Assembly (NCBI GenBank): GCA_010909165.1 | Contig: VJWM01000119.1 | Location: forward strand, 620,001-684,000 | Origin: Anthoceros angustus | Lineage: Eukaryota; Streptophyta; Anthocerotopsida; Anthocerotales; Anthocerotaceae | Reading direction: 5' to 3' | DNA: 64,000 nt | Shown: piece after piece, positions 32,948 through 44,347 of the stretch | Numbering within the stretch: position 1 is the stretch's first letter | Layout: every line of letters begins with the position of its first letter | Made by a program: the position numbers and the translations under genes | Notes under the pieces: generated by a model | Told to the model about the DNA's origin: nothing | Database searches by the model: none | The model's input: the letters and a program-made list of their open reading frames with translations, nothing else

Positions 32948-33140
32948 TGAGAGGGAGAGTTAGAAGTACAGACTGCATTGGTTATGGTTAGCTTAGCTAA
33001 ACCCAGCGTAGTCATACCCTTTGGTATCTTGTACCGAAGAGGTACAACTCTTCAAACACAGGCTATAAAAGCCCATCTCTTGTAATCAATTGTATCAATT
33101 AGTAAAGCACTAAACTTTGATCAAACGCTTCCGCAAAGCA
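32948..33140 (+). mobile_element. Probable Copia polypurine tract and 3' LTR
   Basis: A purine run GAGAGGGAGAG (32949-32959) stands in the position of the polypurine tract about 185 bases after the RNase H remnant. Beyond it, a region of about 180 bases has a TATAAAAG word (33064-33071) and the (T)TGTAATCAATTGTATCAATTAG stretch typical of short Copia LTRs. The right border (near ...CGCAAAGCA) is uncertain, and no 5' LTR was seen. Confidence 0.6.
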
Positions 33141-34200
33141 CCTCAAACTAGAGCAATTCAAGAGCGGTGACGGCTTAGAGTACAACATGTCTATGATCGG
33201 AAACTCACGAATTCAATTTGGTCCACATCACTTGGTAAGGATACACAGAAATGTTTCGCAAACAAGCAGTGAGGGTCCACGAGCAGTCAATGTGCCTTAC
33301 CATCCGTGTACAAACCAACCTTCCTCAAGGCTTCCGGCGTGTAAGCATTGGTTCCACCAACGAGGTGCAAGAAGATGCTTGTAGGAAGAAAGAAGCAAGG
33401 TCCCATTAGTTCAGACGTGAGCAAACAGGTAACTGCGCACTGTTGACAGCAAGTAAGAAAGGTGCTATTAGGAGTCTGATCCAAGGAGGAAGCCACACGA
33501 GCAGTAATTGCCACTGCAGCCCATGTGGCACCTACACCTATGTCTCCGCTCGAAGGCCGTCCATCCAACTACAATAAGATCTCACAGTGATCAATTAGTG
33601 CAAGAATTACAGCAAGCAAGGGCTCTGGATATATACTAGCTGGAGAAATGAAGGGAAGGGGACGTACCACAAATTCAAGCTTTTCAAAGATGGTTGCATC
33701 ATCATATACATAGCTGCTAAGCTCGGAACCATGGATTCCCGTAGGTCAGGTACAATCCCCTGCAAGCAAGACAATGGCTGGCTGCAAACATTTCATTGTG
33801 CATGCGCGATGTGCATGCACTGGCTGGTGGGGCATGTGGCGCGGGACAGATTGGGCAGACATGCATGTGGAGGATAGATGCTATAAACGAGGCATAACAT
33901 GGATGAATGTGGCAGTCTCATTTGTGTCTATCTAAGTAAATGTCGTCCTAGGTTTGATAGTGAGGAGGGAGGCACAGGTAGCCATGCGAAACTAACATGA
34001 GTTCGATTGTCCATTTGAATTACAAAAATGAATCTCGTACACACGAGAAATGCTAAGAGCCTAATACAAATGGATGGCTACTTGATCTCCATGAAGCCAA
34101 TGCAGCTGCTACCGTGTGCTTTATTCGTGAATCCGAAAAACCTTGTTCATGAAGATAGATGTCCATCAAGCTTGTTGCAGACATCAGCATGATCCGCAAT
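33141..34200. other. Repeat-rich intergenic DNA
   Basis: 33145-33260 resembles the unit of the satellite at 35450-36430 (AATTCAAGAGCGGTGACGGCTTAGAGTACAACATGTCTATGA and CACTTGGTAAGGATACACA). Nothing else is recognised. Confidence 0.4.
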
Positions 34201-34620
34201 GGTATCATGTCATGGTTCCTGTTGACAAGCCGCAAAGTCACATGATGTATGTTTGTGAACATCAAACTAGTTAGCCTATACCCACTTTCATTTCATGTAG
34301 CTACGACCTTGAAGCTTATTAGCTGCATGCTTGTGCAATGGGCACCGACTTGAGCCACCTGCTTTAATGACGGACAAATGTATTCCTGAGGAGCCTAATA
34401 GGGAGGGGAGGGGCGGATCATGGTATCATGTCATGGTTCCTGTTGACAAGCCGCAAAGTCACACGATGTATGTTTGTGAACATCAAACTAGGTAGCCTAT
34501 ACCCACTTTCATTTCATGTAGCTACGACCTTGAAGCTTGTTAGCTCCATGCTTGTGCAATGGGCACCGACTTGAGCCACCTGCTTTAATGACGGACAAAT
34601 GTATTCCTGAGGAGCCTAAT
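34201..34620. repeat. Tandem duplication of about 220 bp leading into the A/G tract
   Basis: 34201-34420 and 34422-34620 are the same sequence with few changes (GGTATCATGTCATGGTTCCTGTTGACAAGCC ... GTATTCCTGAGGAGCCTAAT). Copy 1 ends in a short GGGAGGGGAGGGG run and copy 2 in the long tract, so the unit includes the purine tract and copy 1 has lost almost all of it. Confidence 0.85.
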
Positions 34621-35326
34621 AGGGAGGAGGGAGGAGGAGGGAGGAGGGGAGGGGAGGAGGGAGGGGAGGGAGGGAGGGAGGGAGGGAGGAGGGAGGGAGG
34701 GGAGGGAGGAGGGAGGGAGGGAGGAGGGGAGGGAGGGAGGGAGGAGGAGGGGAGGAGGGAGGGAGGAGGAGGAGGGAGGGAGGAGGGAGGGGAGGGGAGG
34801 AGGGGAGGGAGGAGGGAGGGAGGGAGGGAGGGGAGGGGAGGGAGGAGGGAGGGAGGGGAGGGAGGGGAGGGAGGGAGGAGGAGGAGGGGAGGAGGGGAGG
34901 GGAGGGGAGGGGAGGGGAGGGGAGGGGAGGGAGGGAGGAGGAGGGGAGGGGAGGGAGGGAGGGGAGGGAGGGAGGAGGAGGGAGGGGAGGGAGGGGAGGA
35001 GGAGGGAGGAGGGAGGGGAGGGAGGAGGGAGGGGAGGGAGGGGAGGGGAGGGGAGGAGGAGGGAGGGGAGGAGGGGAGGGAGGAGGAGGGGAGGGAGGGA
35101 GGGAGGAGGGAGGGGAGGGGAGGGAGGAGGGGAGGGAGGAGGGAGGAGGGGAGGAGGAGGGAGGGGAGGGGAGGAGGGGAGGGAGGGGAGGGAGGAGGGG
35201 AGGAGGGGAGGGGAGGGGAGGGAGGGGAGGAGGAGAGGGAGGGAGGGAGGGAGGGAGGGAGGGAGGGAGGAGGGGAGGGAGGGGAGGGAGGGGAGGGGAG
35301 GGGAGGAGGGGAGGGAGGGGAGGGGG
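34621..35326. repeat. 706-base A/G-only (GGGAGG-type) microsatellite
   Basis: Every base on the plus strand is A or G. The tract is built from GGGA, GGA and GGGGA units in irregular order. Long Gly/Arg/Glu frames on one strand and Pro/Ser/Leu frames on the other are artefacts of this composition. Confidence 0.97.
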
Positions 35327-35439
35327 TTACCTAATAAGGACATGTAGACTTTTCCCTCTTGATCTACCGGCTCCTTCCGACAAATCCTCTTGGTAATTTC
35401 CGCCACAATACCTTTGTCAGACTGCATCCATCAGCCAGC

Positions 35440-36430
35440 GCAACGTCAGCATGATCCTAATGCTCTAATGTCACCAGCTATTGCCAACTGGGTTGCAAAT
35501 TTACCTCTGGTCGCTCATCGAACTTAAGCTGCTTGGAGAGATTTTTCATGGTGATACGTCCACCTGCCTGACGCAAAATGTTCTTGATTTCATTTTCAAT
35601 TGCAGCGGCCTTGGACATGAGCGCCCGTCAGGCTCGTGTTTATGGTGGCGCTACCGCGCCTCTCCCGCCCGCATCTACATTTCAAGAGCGGCGATGGCTT
35701 ATGATAGCATGTCTTTGACCTAATGCTCGATGTCACCTATTGCCACCGGGTCGACTTACCTCAGTCGCCGCCAAGCTTAAGCTTAGCGACAACATCTTTG
35801 GTGGTGATACTTCCACTTGCCTTGGACATGGGTGCTCCACGCCCCGCCCGCCTACCTCTACCGTGGGCAAGATCGGAAGCCTCACCGCTACATTTCAAAA
35901 GCAGCGATGGTGTAGAGTTCAACATGTCAATGAATTACTGCTCTGATGCCACCTATTGCCACCTTGGTCGTGAATTTACCTCTGGTCGCCCAAATGAGCT
36001 TAAGCTTTAGCTTAGCGACATCTTTGGTCCTTCCCGCTCTTCAAGCAAATTGTTCCCATTTTCATGTTCAATTGCAGGAGCCTTGGACATGGGTGCTCCA
36101 CGCCCCGCCTCGCCGCTTTGCCACCGTGGCAACATCGGAAGCCTCATCCATTTCAAAAGCGATGGCATAGAGTACAGCATGTCGATGACCTATTGCTCTA
36201 ATGTCATCTATATATTGCTACCTGGGTCGCGAATTTACCTCTGGTTGCTTAGCGAGCTTAAGCTTAGCGACAACATCTTTAGTGTTCCCGATTTCATGTT
36301 CAATCATAAAGCATTTTGGACATGAATGCTATGCCTCGTGGCCAGCCTCTATGGCCTACATCCACATTTCAAGAGCGGCAATAGCTTAGAGTAGTCTAGC
36401 ATGTCTATGACCTAATACTCACAAATTCAG
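35440..36430. repeat. Degenerate satellite, about four units of 215-255 bp
   Basis: Recurrent landmarks in the same order: CACCTATTGCCACC...TTTACCTCTGGTCGC, GCTTAAGCTTAGCGACAACATCTTT, TTGGACATGGGTGCTCCACGCCCCGCC, then CATTTCAAAAGCGGCGATGG...ACATGTC(T/G)ATGACCTA. The units start near 35480, 35731, 35946 and 36201. A single diverged unit lies at 33145-33260. Confidence 0.75.
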
Positions 36431-36699
36431 TCTGGTCTATATCACTAGGTAAGGATACACATAAATGTTATCGCAGTTGTGTTGAAAACAAGGTACGATA
36501 CGAGGAATAGTCCTCAAAGGCAGTCCAAGAATTAAGCTAGTACAAACAAGCGTTCCAAAGAAGTGCAAGCAAGTGATCAGGGTTGTAGGGTTGTAAGAAT
36601 TAGAACGCACATGATCCTGAGGCTCGTCTTCCCGATCCTGGGGAATAGACTGCACATCATCCTCGTCCTCCTGATCCTGGGGATTAGAGCGCACATGAT

Positions 36700-38540
36700 C
36701 CTCGTCCTCCCAATCCTGATTACTAGAACACACATGATCCTCGTCCTCCCGATCCCATATCCGCGACTTGGCAAGCAGCTTCTTCATTTCTTGCTCGATT
36801 GAGAGACGACTGCCCGGACCTTCTTGCTCTTGCTTGTAACCTTCTCTACCTTGCTCATCCTCATCCTACCCTCCATTTTCAAGAGGATGTACGCCAAGCC
36901 ATGGCCACCAGTACGAGAAATAAATCCAGTTAAATACACACACACAAATCCATTGAGTATTAGTAGTCCAACATCACACAGTACCACTACTTAGGGTGTT
37001 AAGAGATGCATGCACCTGGTCGAACTCTAGGGGAGTATGATTTTGAGGATGGAATCCCACTGTGAGTCCGTCGTGGTCATTTTCGGGTCCAACATGCATG
37101 GCCAGGTCATCGTTTGAGAATGTATCCTCATGGTCCCAGTCATCTCCTACACAAAAAGCAAAACCAGGACGCGCCACTATAATCTAGCTGGGAATCAAAA
37201 GGCTAGCCAGCTGCAGGGGGAGATTAGCAGAAGCAATCGCAAAGCGAATGCTAGCATGAGCGTGCACATAAACAGTGAGCTAGGCATGAAATGAATTCGA
37301 ATTCAGTTGAAATCTTGAGAGCTTGCCTTTCTCAGAGTTGTTATCATTGATATCCATGTCAAGAGGGTCAAGGTTGCTTTCATCGTGGTCAAGAGGGTTG
37401 TTGTCATCCAAGTGAAGATCATTTTCATGTGTCGGTAGCGCGCGTGCTCCTCTAGATTTCTTCGTCCCACGTCTCCTCCTTCTGCCCTCTTCGAGCTCCT
37501 CGTCTCCAGATGTGTTTGAGTCAGACATGCATAATTATCATCATCGTTGTCTCCCCTACCCCTACCCCATGAAGGGGGCCAGGCACGGACCTGGGCCCCA
37601 GCAGATGCTCCAAGTGTAATAGCCTCCGGATCCTCGAGCACATCCTTGGAAGCTGCACATCGAGCGGCTACTTTTGCCTTGTGCCTCTGTGCCCAGCCGG
37701 GCTGATAGCCCGATGCTGTTCTGTAACGCTTCGCCATTTTCTCCTCAGCTTCATCAGTTGTAAATTGTTTGCGCACATCTCCCATGTTCTGGAACATATG
37801 CCTTGGAAAGCAAACAAGGAGCTCAGTGCATGCACTTGATGACATATGCCCCAGCCTGCTAGCTTGTAAAGAATGTTAAGGACTAAGACACGCCTGCGAA
37901 AATTAAAATAGGCCTAGGGTAGGATATCGATCATGAGGGGTTTGGAGCCACTCACCAGTTCTTCACGAGAAATGCCGTTAAACCTTTCCCTTGTCGCTTA
38001 ACGTTGATCTGCAAGTACCCAATCGTCCTCCTTCCTTCCGGCCTAGGTAGGACTGCTGACACCGTCATTGAGCCTCAACGGCTTCCCTCGGAGCTTCTCC
38101 TGCACACACACGCACACAGCTTGAACCAATATAAGCTCTTGGTCTGCCAACTGGGCCACAACCTAAACCAACTCAGAGCCAACACAAAACAAGAGAATGG
38201 AAAGATTTCCTACCTGTGGGCCCCTCTTACGCCCTTGCCATTCCACGTTCCACTTTTTGTTACAACCTTCAGCTCCCTTGAGGTTGGGAACACCTCGTCG
38301 CGATCCAAAATGCCCCACGACGATTTCATTTGTCATTGGGGGAGGGGGCATCAAATTACAGGTCTGCAAGCAAAGAGGGCCAATTAAGATTCTTGAAAGC
38401 CATGGATGCATGGTAAGTACCAGAGACACGAGGAACTTCAAAATGAAAGCTTGCAAGCGGAAGGTAGCGGAAATACATACCATGATGAGCCCTGAGATAG
38501 GAGCTCCGCACCCCGGGCAATCCTTCTTGCTACGGGCCAT
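36700..38540 (-). CDS. Putative multi-exon gene of unknown function (acidic C-terminal part)
   Basis: Pieces that join in frame: 38481-38540 (MARSKKDCPGCGAPISGLIM) to 38214-38363 (ending KKWNVEWQGRKRGPQ), both with good GT-AG borders; a coding-like exon 37591-37788 (DVRKQFTTDEAEEKMAKRY, PGWAQRHKAKVAARCAASK); an acidic exon ending near 37328 that joins through a GC-AG intron to about 37021-37150 (DDWDHEDTFSNDDLAMHVGPENDHDG); and a last exon from about 36860 with repeats such as DREDEDHV and DQEDEDDV. The link between 38214 and 37788, and between the 37591 and 37528 exons, is unresolved: a stop or frame change appears there. No known domain is recognised. Could be a lineage-specific gene, a transposon-carried gene or a pseudogene. 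Confidence 0.35.
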
Positions 38541-38772
38541 TTCAAGCCACAGGGCTTACACATTGTGAGGCTACAGCACCCGGTGACAGTCGCAGTCTTG
38601 GAGCTCGTTCCGGTATTTCCTTTCATATGGCAACCATGGCAGGTCGACCGGGAGGCATTCCCTTGAGGTGCGACCATGATCGATATTCGGACTAGGTACC
38701 ATTTGCCAAGCCAAGGTGCAAACACCTAGTCACAATCAACTTCCGAATCCGAAGGAATTCGAGGAAGCCTTG

Positions 38773-40243
38773 CTTGGATACCTAGGTAAAGTACTACACT
38801 TCTCAAGCTTTCGACCACCACCACCTCTCACACCTCTCGCCGTATCACTACCCGCTGATATATACTTTTCTTTTTGGTAACCTAGAGATACATATATAGC
38901 ACTCATGACCTAATATAATTGATATCGATAATTATGTAGTGTTGACTCTTCTTTTAAAATTTACTCATTAATTTTTCTATTCATAACATAAAAGGTCCTT
39001 GTTCTTCAAGTATGGAAGGCATGCACTCCTTAGATATATAGAGTAAAAGTCCGTCAAGAGACTCTTTGGTAATGCCATCATCTTTGGTAGAGATTGAGCA
39101 TCAATTCGAGTTCACACTAATATTTCCTTGGAGCTAGACATCCTCACATCGATGTCACAAAAGAGATTTTGAGAAAAAGTGGACCCGAGAAGCCTAATAA
39201 GAATTCAAAGAAGGCCAAACTGTACCTCTAGTACTTGGGTTTGATGCTTTCGGATTAAAGTCATATGCTGGGTTCTCTTTTAGAGTTCCTATCACCACTG
39301 ATGGGGTCTATAGGCTTTGCGTCTAGAAGCTCAACACCAAGTGGGTTGGCATTGATGGATTTGTGTGTGGTGGGTTGTGACCTGCGAGTGGTGCTGATGG
39401 TTTGCTTGTAGGGGTGTTTAACACTAGGTGGGTTTGTCGAGTGGCGATGGTTTGCTTGTAGGGGTGTTTAACACTAGGTGGGTTTGTCAGTAGCAAGTGG
39501 CGGTGTATGTATTTCCAGGCAGATGAAGCTGCATTGTCTGCTCATTGGTTTAGTCCTACCGGCTTCACAAACCCTGACCTAGATGTGTACATAGTGATTT
39601 TTTGAATTATGCTTGCTGGTCCTCGCCCACAATACATATGTGACTTGATTTTGCGAAGACTTGTCCAGATGTACCAAACACAAGCACAGTGCCAAGACTT
39701 TGTCCAGATGTACCAAAAACAAATATTGAATTGAGATGGTTGAACAATCATGTTGTCTATTTTCTCGCTTTCGACAAGAAAACAACTGCACGAATCTTTG
39801 AGAACATGTCCGACAATTCAATTATTATGACTAAAAACCCTTTAGTGAGTGCATTTCTTCCACATACCCAAAGAACAAGGAACCCGCCAATAGTGCGAAG
39901 GCTCCTTAATCTCCTTTGAGATGTGCGGATGGCCAACACAAAAGAAATGTGGACCTTTTATGTTATAAATCTCTGCAAGCTTAATGCAAGTAGCAAAGAG
40001 TCTCTTGGGCTAACTCTCGCTGTACATACAAAGGAGGGCATTCCTTCCGCATACCCGAAGAATAAGGACCATTTATATTATAAATAAATTAATTGATTAA
40101 TTTAAAAGAAAAACCAACACTACGTAATTGTCAAGATTTATTAGGTCATGAGTGACTCTAGGTTACCGAACAAAGTATATATTAAGAGGTGTGGGAGGTG
40201 AGCTGGCGATCGAAAGCTTGAGGAGTGTTGTAATTTATCCAAG
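38773..40243. mobile_element. Element with about 160-bp terminal inverted repeats
   Basis: 38773-38960 and the reverse complement of 40080-40243 share CTTGGATA, CTCAAGCTTTCGA(C/T), CCCACACCTCT/CTCACACCTCT, ATATATACTTT, GGTAACCTAGAG, CACTCATGACCTAATA and TACGTAGTGTTG/TATGTAGTGTTG in the same order. The 1.1 kb interior has no transposase. It includes a doubled GATGGTTTGCTTGTAGGGGTGTTTAACACTAGGTGGGTTTGTC near 39398-39490. It is probably a non-autonomous DNA transposon. No target-site duplication was clear. Confidence 0.75.
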
Positions 40244-40784
40244 TACCCTACACGACAACAAAACGGGCAGATTTAAGACTGTGGCATATAGGACGCTGGC
40301 CCAGGGGTCTTTCTTGCGTGTTAAAAAGAAGACGGATCTCTTCATTTGAGACGCATGATCGTACCTTCCCGAAATGCTCTATGCTACTATAAGACGTGTC
40401 CCAGCCCCATCTTATACGACGTGTTTGGATGTACGTTCCAACCAGCCAGCCACGGGCTGACAATCGTTGCTGCTGAAGTTAACAACCTGGGTGATTTAAA
40501 CGGACATTTCCGTTCAACGGACACTTTAACCTGGCGCACCCCCAATATTCTCCAGCGGCCAACAGTGTGGATGGCGTCCGCTCAAACAGCTGTGGGTCTT
40601 CATCCACTTGCGTGCTTTCCGACGGCCTCGGATCACAGTGCCTGCCGATGGATGCGCCCAGATCAAATAGAGATATCCCAAAAATTGTCTGTCCCTGTTC
40701 AGATTGCGCGCCTTCCAACCACAGTATTCGGGCTGATATTTCCAAGCGTCATGTACGAGCGTGGGAACGAATTGCAACAGCGGT

Positions 40785-40920
40785 GAAGGGAATGGATGCC
40801 CTTGGTGCAAGTAGCTTAGGCATACCATGGTACAAGTTGTTAAGTACCAAGTCCATGACGGGAATCCGTACTTAGTGGACTTAAATAAAATTCTTCTTCT
40901 TTTTCTTCTTGGAAGAGTAT
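40785..40920 (-). repeat. Dispersed repeat copy related to 18122-18260
   Basis: Reads GAATGGATGCCCTTGGTGCAAGTAGCTTAGGCATACCATGGTACAAGTTGTTAAGTACCAAGTC...TTAAATAAAATTCTTCTTCTT, the reverse complement of the 18 kb copy, including the polyadenylation-like tail. Confidence 0.8.
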
Positions 40921-41335
40921 AGCAATAGGTGGGCTTGGAAGAGTGTAGCAACATGAGGGCTTGGAAGACCGTTCCAATTTAGCAGGAGCGTTGGAAGAGT
41001 GTGCAAGTCTGACAGGGCCCTTGGCAGAGCATTCAAGGTTAGCAAGGGCTTTGGAAGAGCGATCCAGATTGGTAGGGGCTTGGAAGAGCGTTCCAGTTTG
41101 GCAGGAGTGTTGGAAGAGCGTGCAAGTTTGACAGGGCCCTCGGAAGAGCATTCAAGGTTGGCAAGGACTTTAGAAGAGCGTTTGAGTTTGGCAGGGCCCT
41201 TGGCAGAGCATTCAAGGTTAGCAAGGGCTTTAGAAGAGCGTTCAAGTTTGGTAGAGGCTTGGAGGAGCGTTCCAGTTTGGTAGGAGCGTTGGAAAAGCGT
41301 GCAAGTTCGGCAGGGCCCTTGGAAGAAAGTACATG
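40909..41335. repeat. Minisatellite, 30-bp unit, about 14 copies
   Basis: Units begin TTGGAAGAGCG(T) and alternate endings such as TCCAGTTTGGCAGGAGCG, TGCAAGTTTGACAGGGCCC and TTCAAGGTTAGCAAGGGCT, making a higher-order pattern. Because 30 is divisible by 3, the array is open on both strands: plus-strand decapeptides like LEERSSLAGP, minus-strand decapeptides like ERSSKALANL. Confidence 0.85.
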
Positions 41336-41864
41336 TTTTGCAGAAAGGCAATCATTAAGGAAGGTCGATATGTGAACCATCACCAACTGGGATGTACCAA
41401 GGATACGTTATAGCACCAACATCAAGCGAGCAACACGGTGAACCAACCTCCCAGGATTCTCTTTCTGCAAGGACTTCATAGTCCTTCACCAAGTTTCTTC
41501 AAACCCCTATGCCATCCCCTTCCATGTATTCCAGGGCATATTGGACACAAATGGTCAAGGTGTTGATGCAGAGATCTCAAGCACAAGTTAATTGGAACAC
41601 ACGACACACTCACACCACTCAGATGCCTAATGATTTCAGCTAGGCTGCAGAAGATGATGACTTGGTTTCATTGGACTGAAATTCCTTTTCTGGTAACTTG
41701 AGTCTTCACTCTACATGAGTCTTCAGTTCACTTTAGCTCCTTCACACTCCTGAACTCAGTTGCGTTTGTAAGTTGGGCAGGTGCTGTTGCCAACGGTCTC
41801 TTTGTTGAATTTGATTGAATCGATTGAAGTGAACTTCAGTCTTCTTCAGTACTTGCTACACAAT
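41336..41864. other. Intergenic, no gene seen
   Basis: No recognisable coding sequence or repeat apart from a doubled AGTCTTCA(C/G)T(T)CACT-like phrase near 41700-41735. Confidence 0.4.
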
Positions 41865-42562
41865 TTACATATGGTATGTCCTCGTCAATGTTGCCAAACA
41901 TTGCATGATAAGTACGTTTGGTGCGTACTTTAAACAAAGCCTCTGCAATTGAATCTCGGTGAAGACATTCTTCTTTATATCCAAGCATATCGAAGTCCAT
42001 TGCCTCTTACACTTCGTCCACAACATCGTTGTTGGCTTCATTGTCTCCTCTGCTATTTGGCCGTTGAGACCGCACGCCAATAATCTCGAACAATGCATAA
42101 TATGCAGCTCTAGATGCAATAGCATCAGTGGTAGAGGAAGCCACTTCCTCACTGCAACACAAAAATCAATGACTATACGACATGCAGTGGATTTCCCTAC
42201 ACCATATATATGTCACCAACAGTCCATAAAAAGTCTGTAGATGCTAACGTGCGCATAGTAATAGCAATAGGTGTGTCCAAAGGTATTGCTTTCCTAGCAT
42301 CAGTATCATGCTTTTCCATGTATGGTACCACTTGCCGACATATGTACTCAAATGTACAACGATTGACATGCACAAGCCGTTTAAATTGGTCTTCCATGTA
42401 AGTACCAAGCAACTGATTATGCATAAATCCCTGATGATGGGAAACTGTCCATAGACGTCTTGGGTTCCTCAATAAGGACTTCCTGCCATCTTGCTCACAT
42501 ATATGAAGAACATCAATGATAAATACCATCCATAACGCCTCATCTTCTTGACCTAGATCCAT
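41865..42562 (-). pseudogene. PIF/Harbinger (HARBI1-like) transposase fragment
   Basis: The N-terminal half of a HARBI1-like nuclease from the ATG at 42562: MEDQFKRLVHVNRCTFEYICRQVVPYM, then KHDTDARKAIPLDTPIAITMRTLAS and FLWTVGDIY. After a two-base gain in a TATATATA run (about 42203-42211) the next frame continues GVGKSTACRIVIDF, the usual following motif. The DDE catalytic region is not recognisable downstream. The element is dead but recent enough to read. Confidence 0.75.
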
Positions 42563-42637
42563 TATATCCTTAAACACCTTATATCTCAAACCCTAATATC
42601 CAAATCGTAATGAAGAATTTCAAATAAACCCTAACAT

Positions 42638-42797
42638 GAGCTGGCAGAGCGCAAAACACCGCTAAATACGAGCTCGCAAAGCGCAAAATACCGCTGCATA
42701 CGAGCTCGTGAAGCGCAAAACACCGCTGAACACGAGTTCCCAAAGCGCAAAACACCGCTGAACATGAGCTCGCAAAGCGCAAAACACCGTTGAACAA
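42638..42797. repeat. Minisatellite, 32-bp unit, five copies
   Basis: Starts at 42638, 42670, 42702, 42734 and 42766 with the consensus GAGCTCGCAAAGCGCAAAAC, then ACCGCTGAACAC. The spacing is exactly 32 bases. Confidence 0.9.
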
Positions 42798-44347
42798 TCC
42801 GACGGGAGCCGGCACTTACCGCTTCATTATGGCCAAGTGCGTTCTTTATCATGTTATGAGTTAGAAAGTACCCGAGATCTTATCATGTATGTGGGCCCCC
42901 GGTGAATGAAGACCGGTGTGAAGGGACCATGGTCCATATGAGCCTCATGGCATTGCGGACTCCATGTCACCCAGTCTCAAGGTGTAAGTCATACCTAACG
43001 ACCGCTCGTGTGAAGCCGTGCACGATGTGTATGTGGCCAGCAATCATGTATGGCATAAGTGTGGCACATTACAGAGAATGCACGAAATGTGTTTGATAGG
43101 CTTGGACATGAAAAAGTGGTTTGGACTACTCTCAAGGCAGCATATCCCCACATGTGCTAGTGTGGCAGCCTAGAGGATGGACGAAATGTGTTTGACAAGC
43201 TCAGTGAAAAAAATGTGGGCCGGTGCTGTTTGCTGGTGTGATGTTTGAATTAACTTTGGGGCTCATGTTCGTAGGGTTACTAGACTTGGAGGTGGTGATA
43301 AAGTTTGGCACACTGAAAGTTTGAGCCATCTTCCATGCAAGAATTCCCTCTTGTAATCAATATCTCGATGTCATCTGTATCTCTTTGTGGCCAAGTTGTG
43401 TGACATTCTGTCCGGTGCGAAAAAGAATGGGAGGCGAAGATGAGCGGCCTCCAGACGGGACAAGTCCATAACCGCATGTGCATAAAACATGTGTATGTGT
43501 CCTATATGTGAATAAAAAGTGGATGACAAGATCCGAACACCGTGAACATGAGCTCGCAGCGCAAAACACCGTTGAACAATCCGACGGGAGCCGGCACTTA
43601 CCGCTTCATTATGGCCAAGTGCGTTCTTTATCATGTTATGAGTTAGAAAGTACCCGAGATCTTATCATGTATGTGGGCCCCCGGTGAATGAAGACCGGTG
43701 TGAAGGGACCATGGTCCATATGAGCCTCATGGCATTGCGGACTCCATGTCACCCAGTCTCAAGGTGTAAGTCATACCTAACGAGACCGCTCTGGTGTGAA
43801 GCCAGGCCTGATGTGTATGTGGCCAGCAATCACAGTTGGTAACAGTTTGCGAAGTGTGGCACATTACAGAGAATGCACGAAATGTGTTTGATAGGCTTGG
43901 ACATGAAAAAGTGGTTTGGACTACTCTCAAGGCAGCATATCCCCACATGTGCTAGTGTGGCAGCCTAGAGGATGGACGAAATGTGTTTGACAAGCTCGAT
44001 GAAAAATGTGGGCGGTCTTTGTTTGGTGTGATGTTTGAATTAACTTTGGGGCTCATGTTCGTAGGGTTACTAGACTTGGAGGTGGTGATAAAGTTTGGCA
44101 CACTGAAAGTTTGAGCCATCTTCCATGCAAGAATTCCCTCTTGTAATCAATATCTCGATGTCATCTGTATCTCTTTGTGGCCAAGTTGTGTGACATTCTC
44201 ATCCGCGGGTGCGAAAAAAGAATGGGAGCGAAGATGAGCGGGGCCTCCGCACGGGGGGGACAGACAAGTCCATAACCGGCATGTGCATAAAACATGTGTA
44301 TGTGTCCTATATGTGAATAAAAAGTGGATGACAAGATCCGAACACCT
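42760..44347. repeat. Direct tandem duplication, about 0.8 kb unit
   Basis: About 42761-43540 and 43541-44347 match almost throughout (GAACATGAGCTCGCA...ACCGTTGAACAATCCGACGGG to GGATGACAAGATCCGAACACC). Differences are small indels and a few short scrambled stretches (for example 43000-43060 versus 43790-43850). No gene is recognised in either copy. Confidence 0.9.

Noticed and set aside
34537-35427. Long open frames on both strands (Gly/Arg/Glu-rich and Pro/Ser/Leu-rich)
   Set aside because: They are forced by the A/G-only tract, which contains no stop codon on either strand. There is no domain or codon structure.
40080-42562. Joining the inverted-repeat element and the Harbinger fragment into one transposon
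   Set aside because: The fragment lies outside the inverted repeats, with unrelated repeats between, and there is no shared terminal sequence or target duplication.
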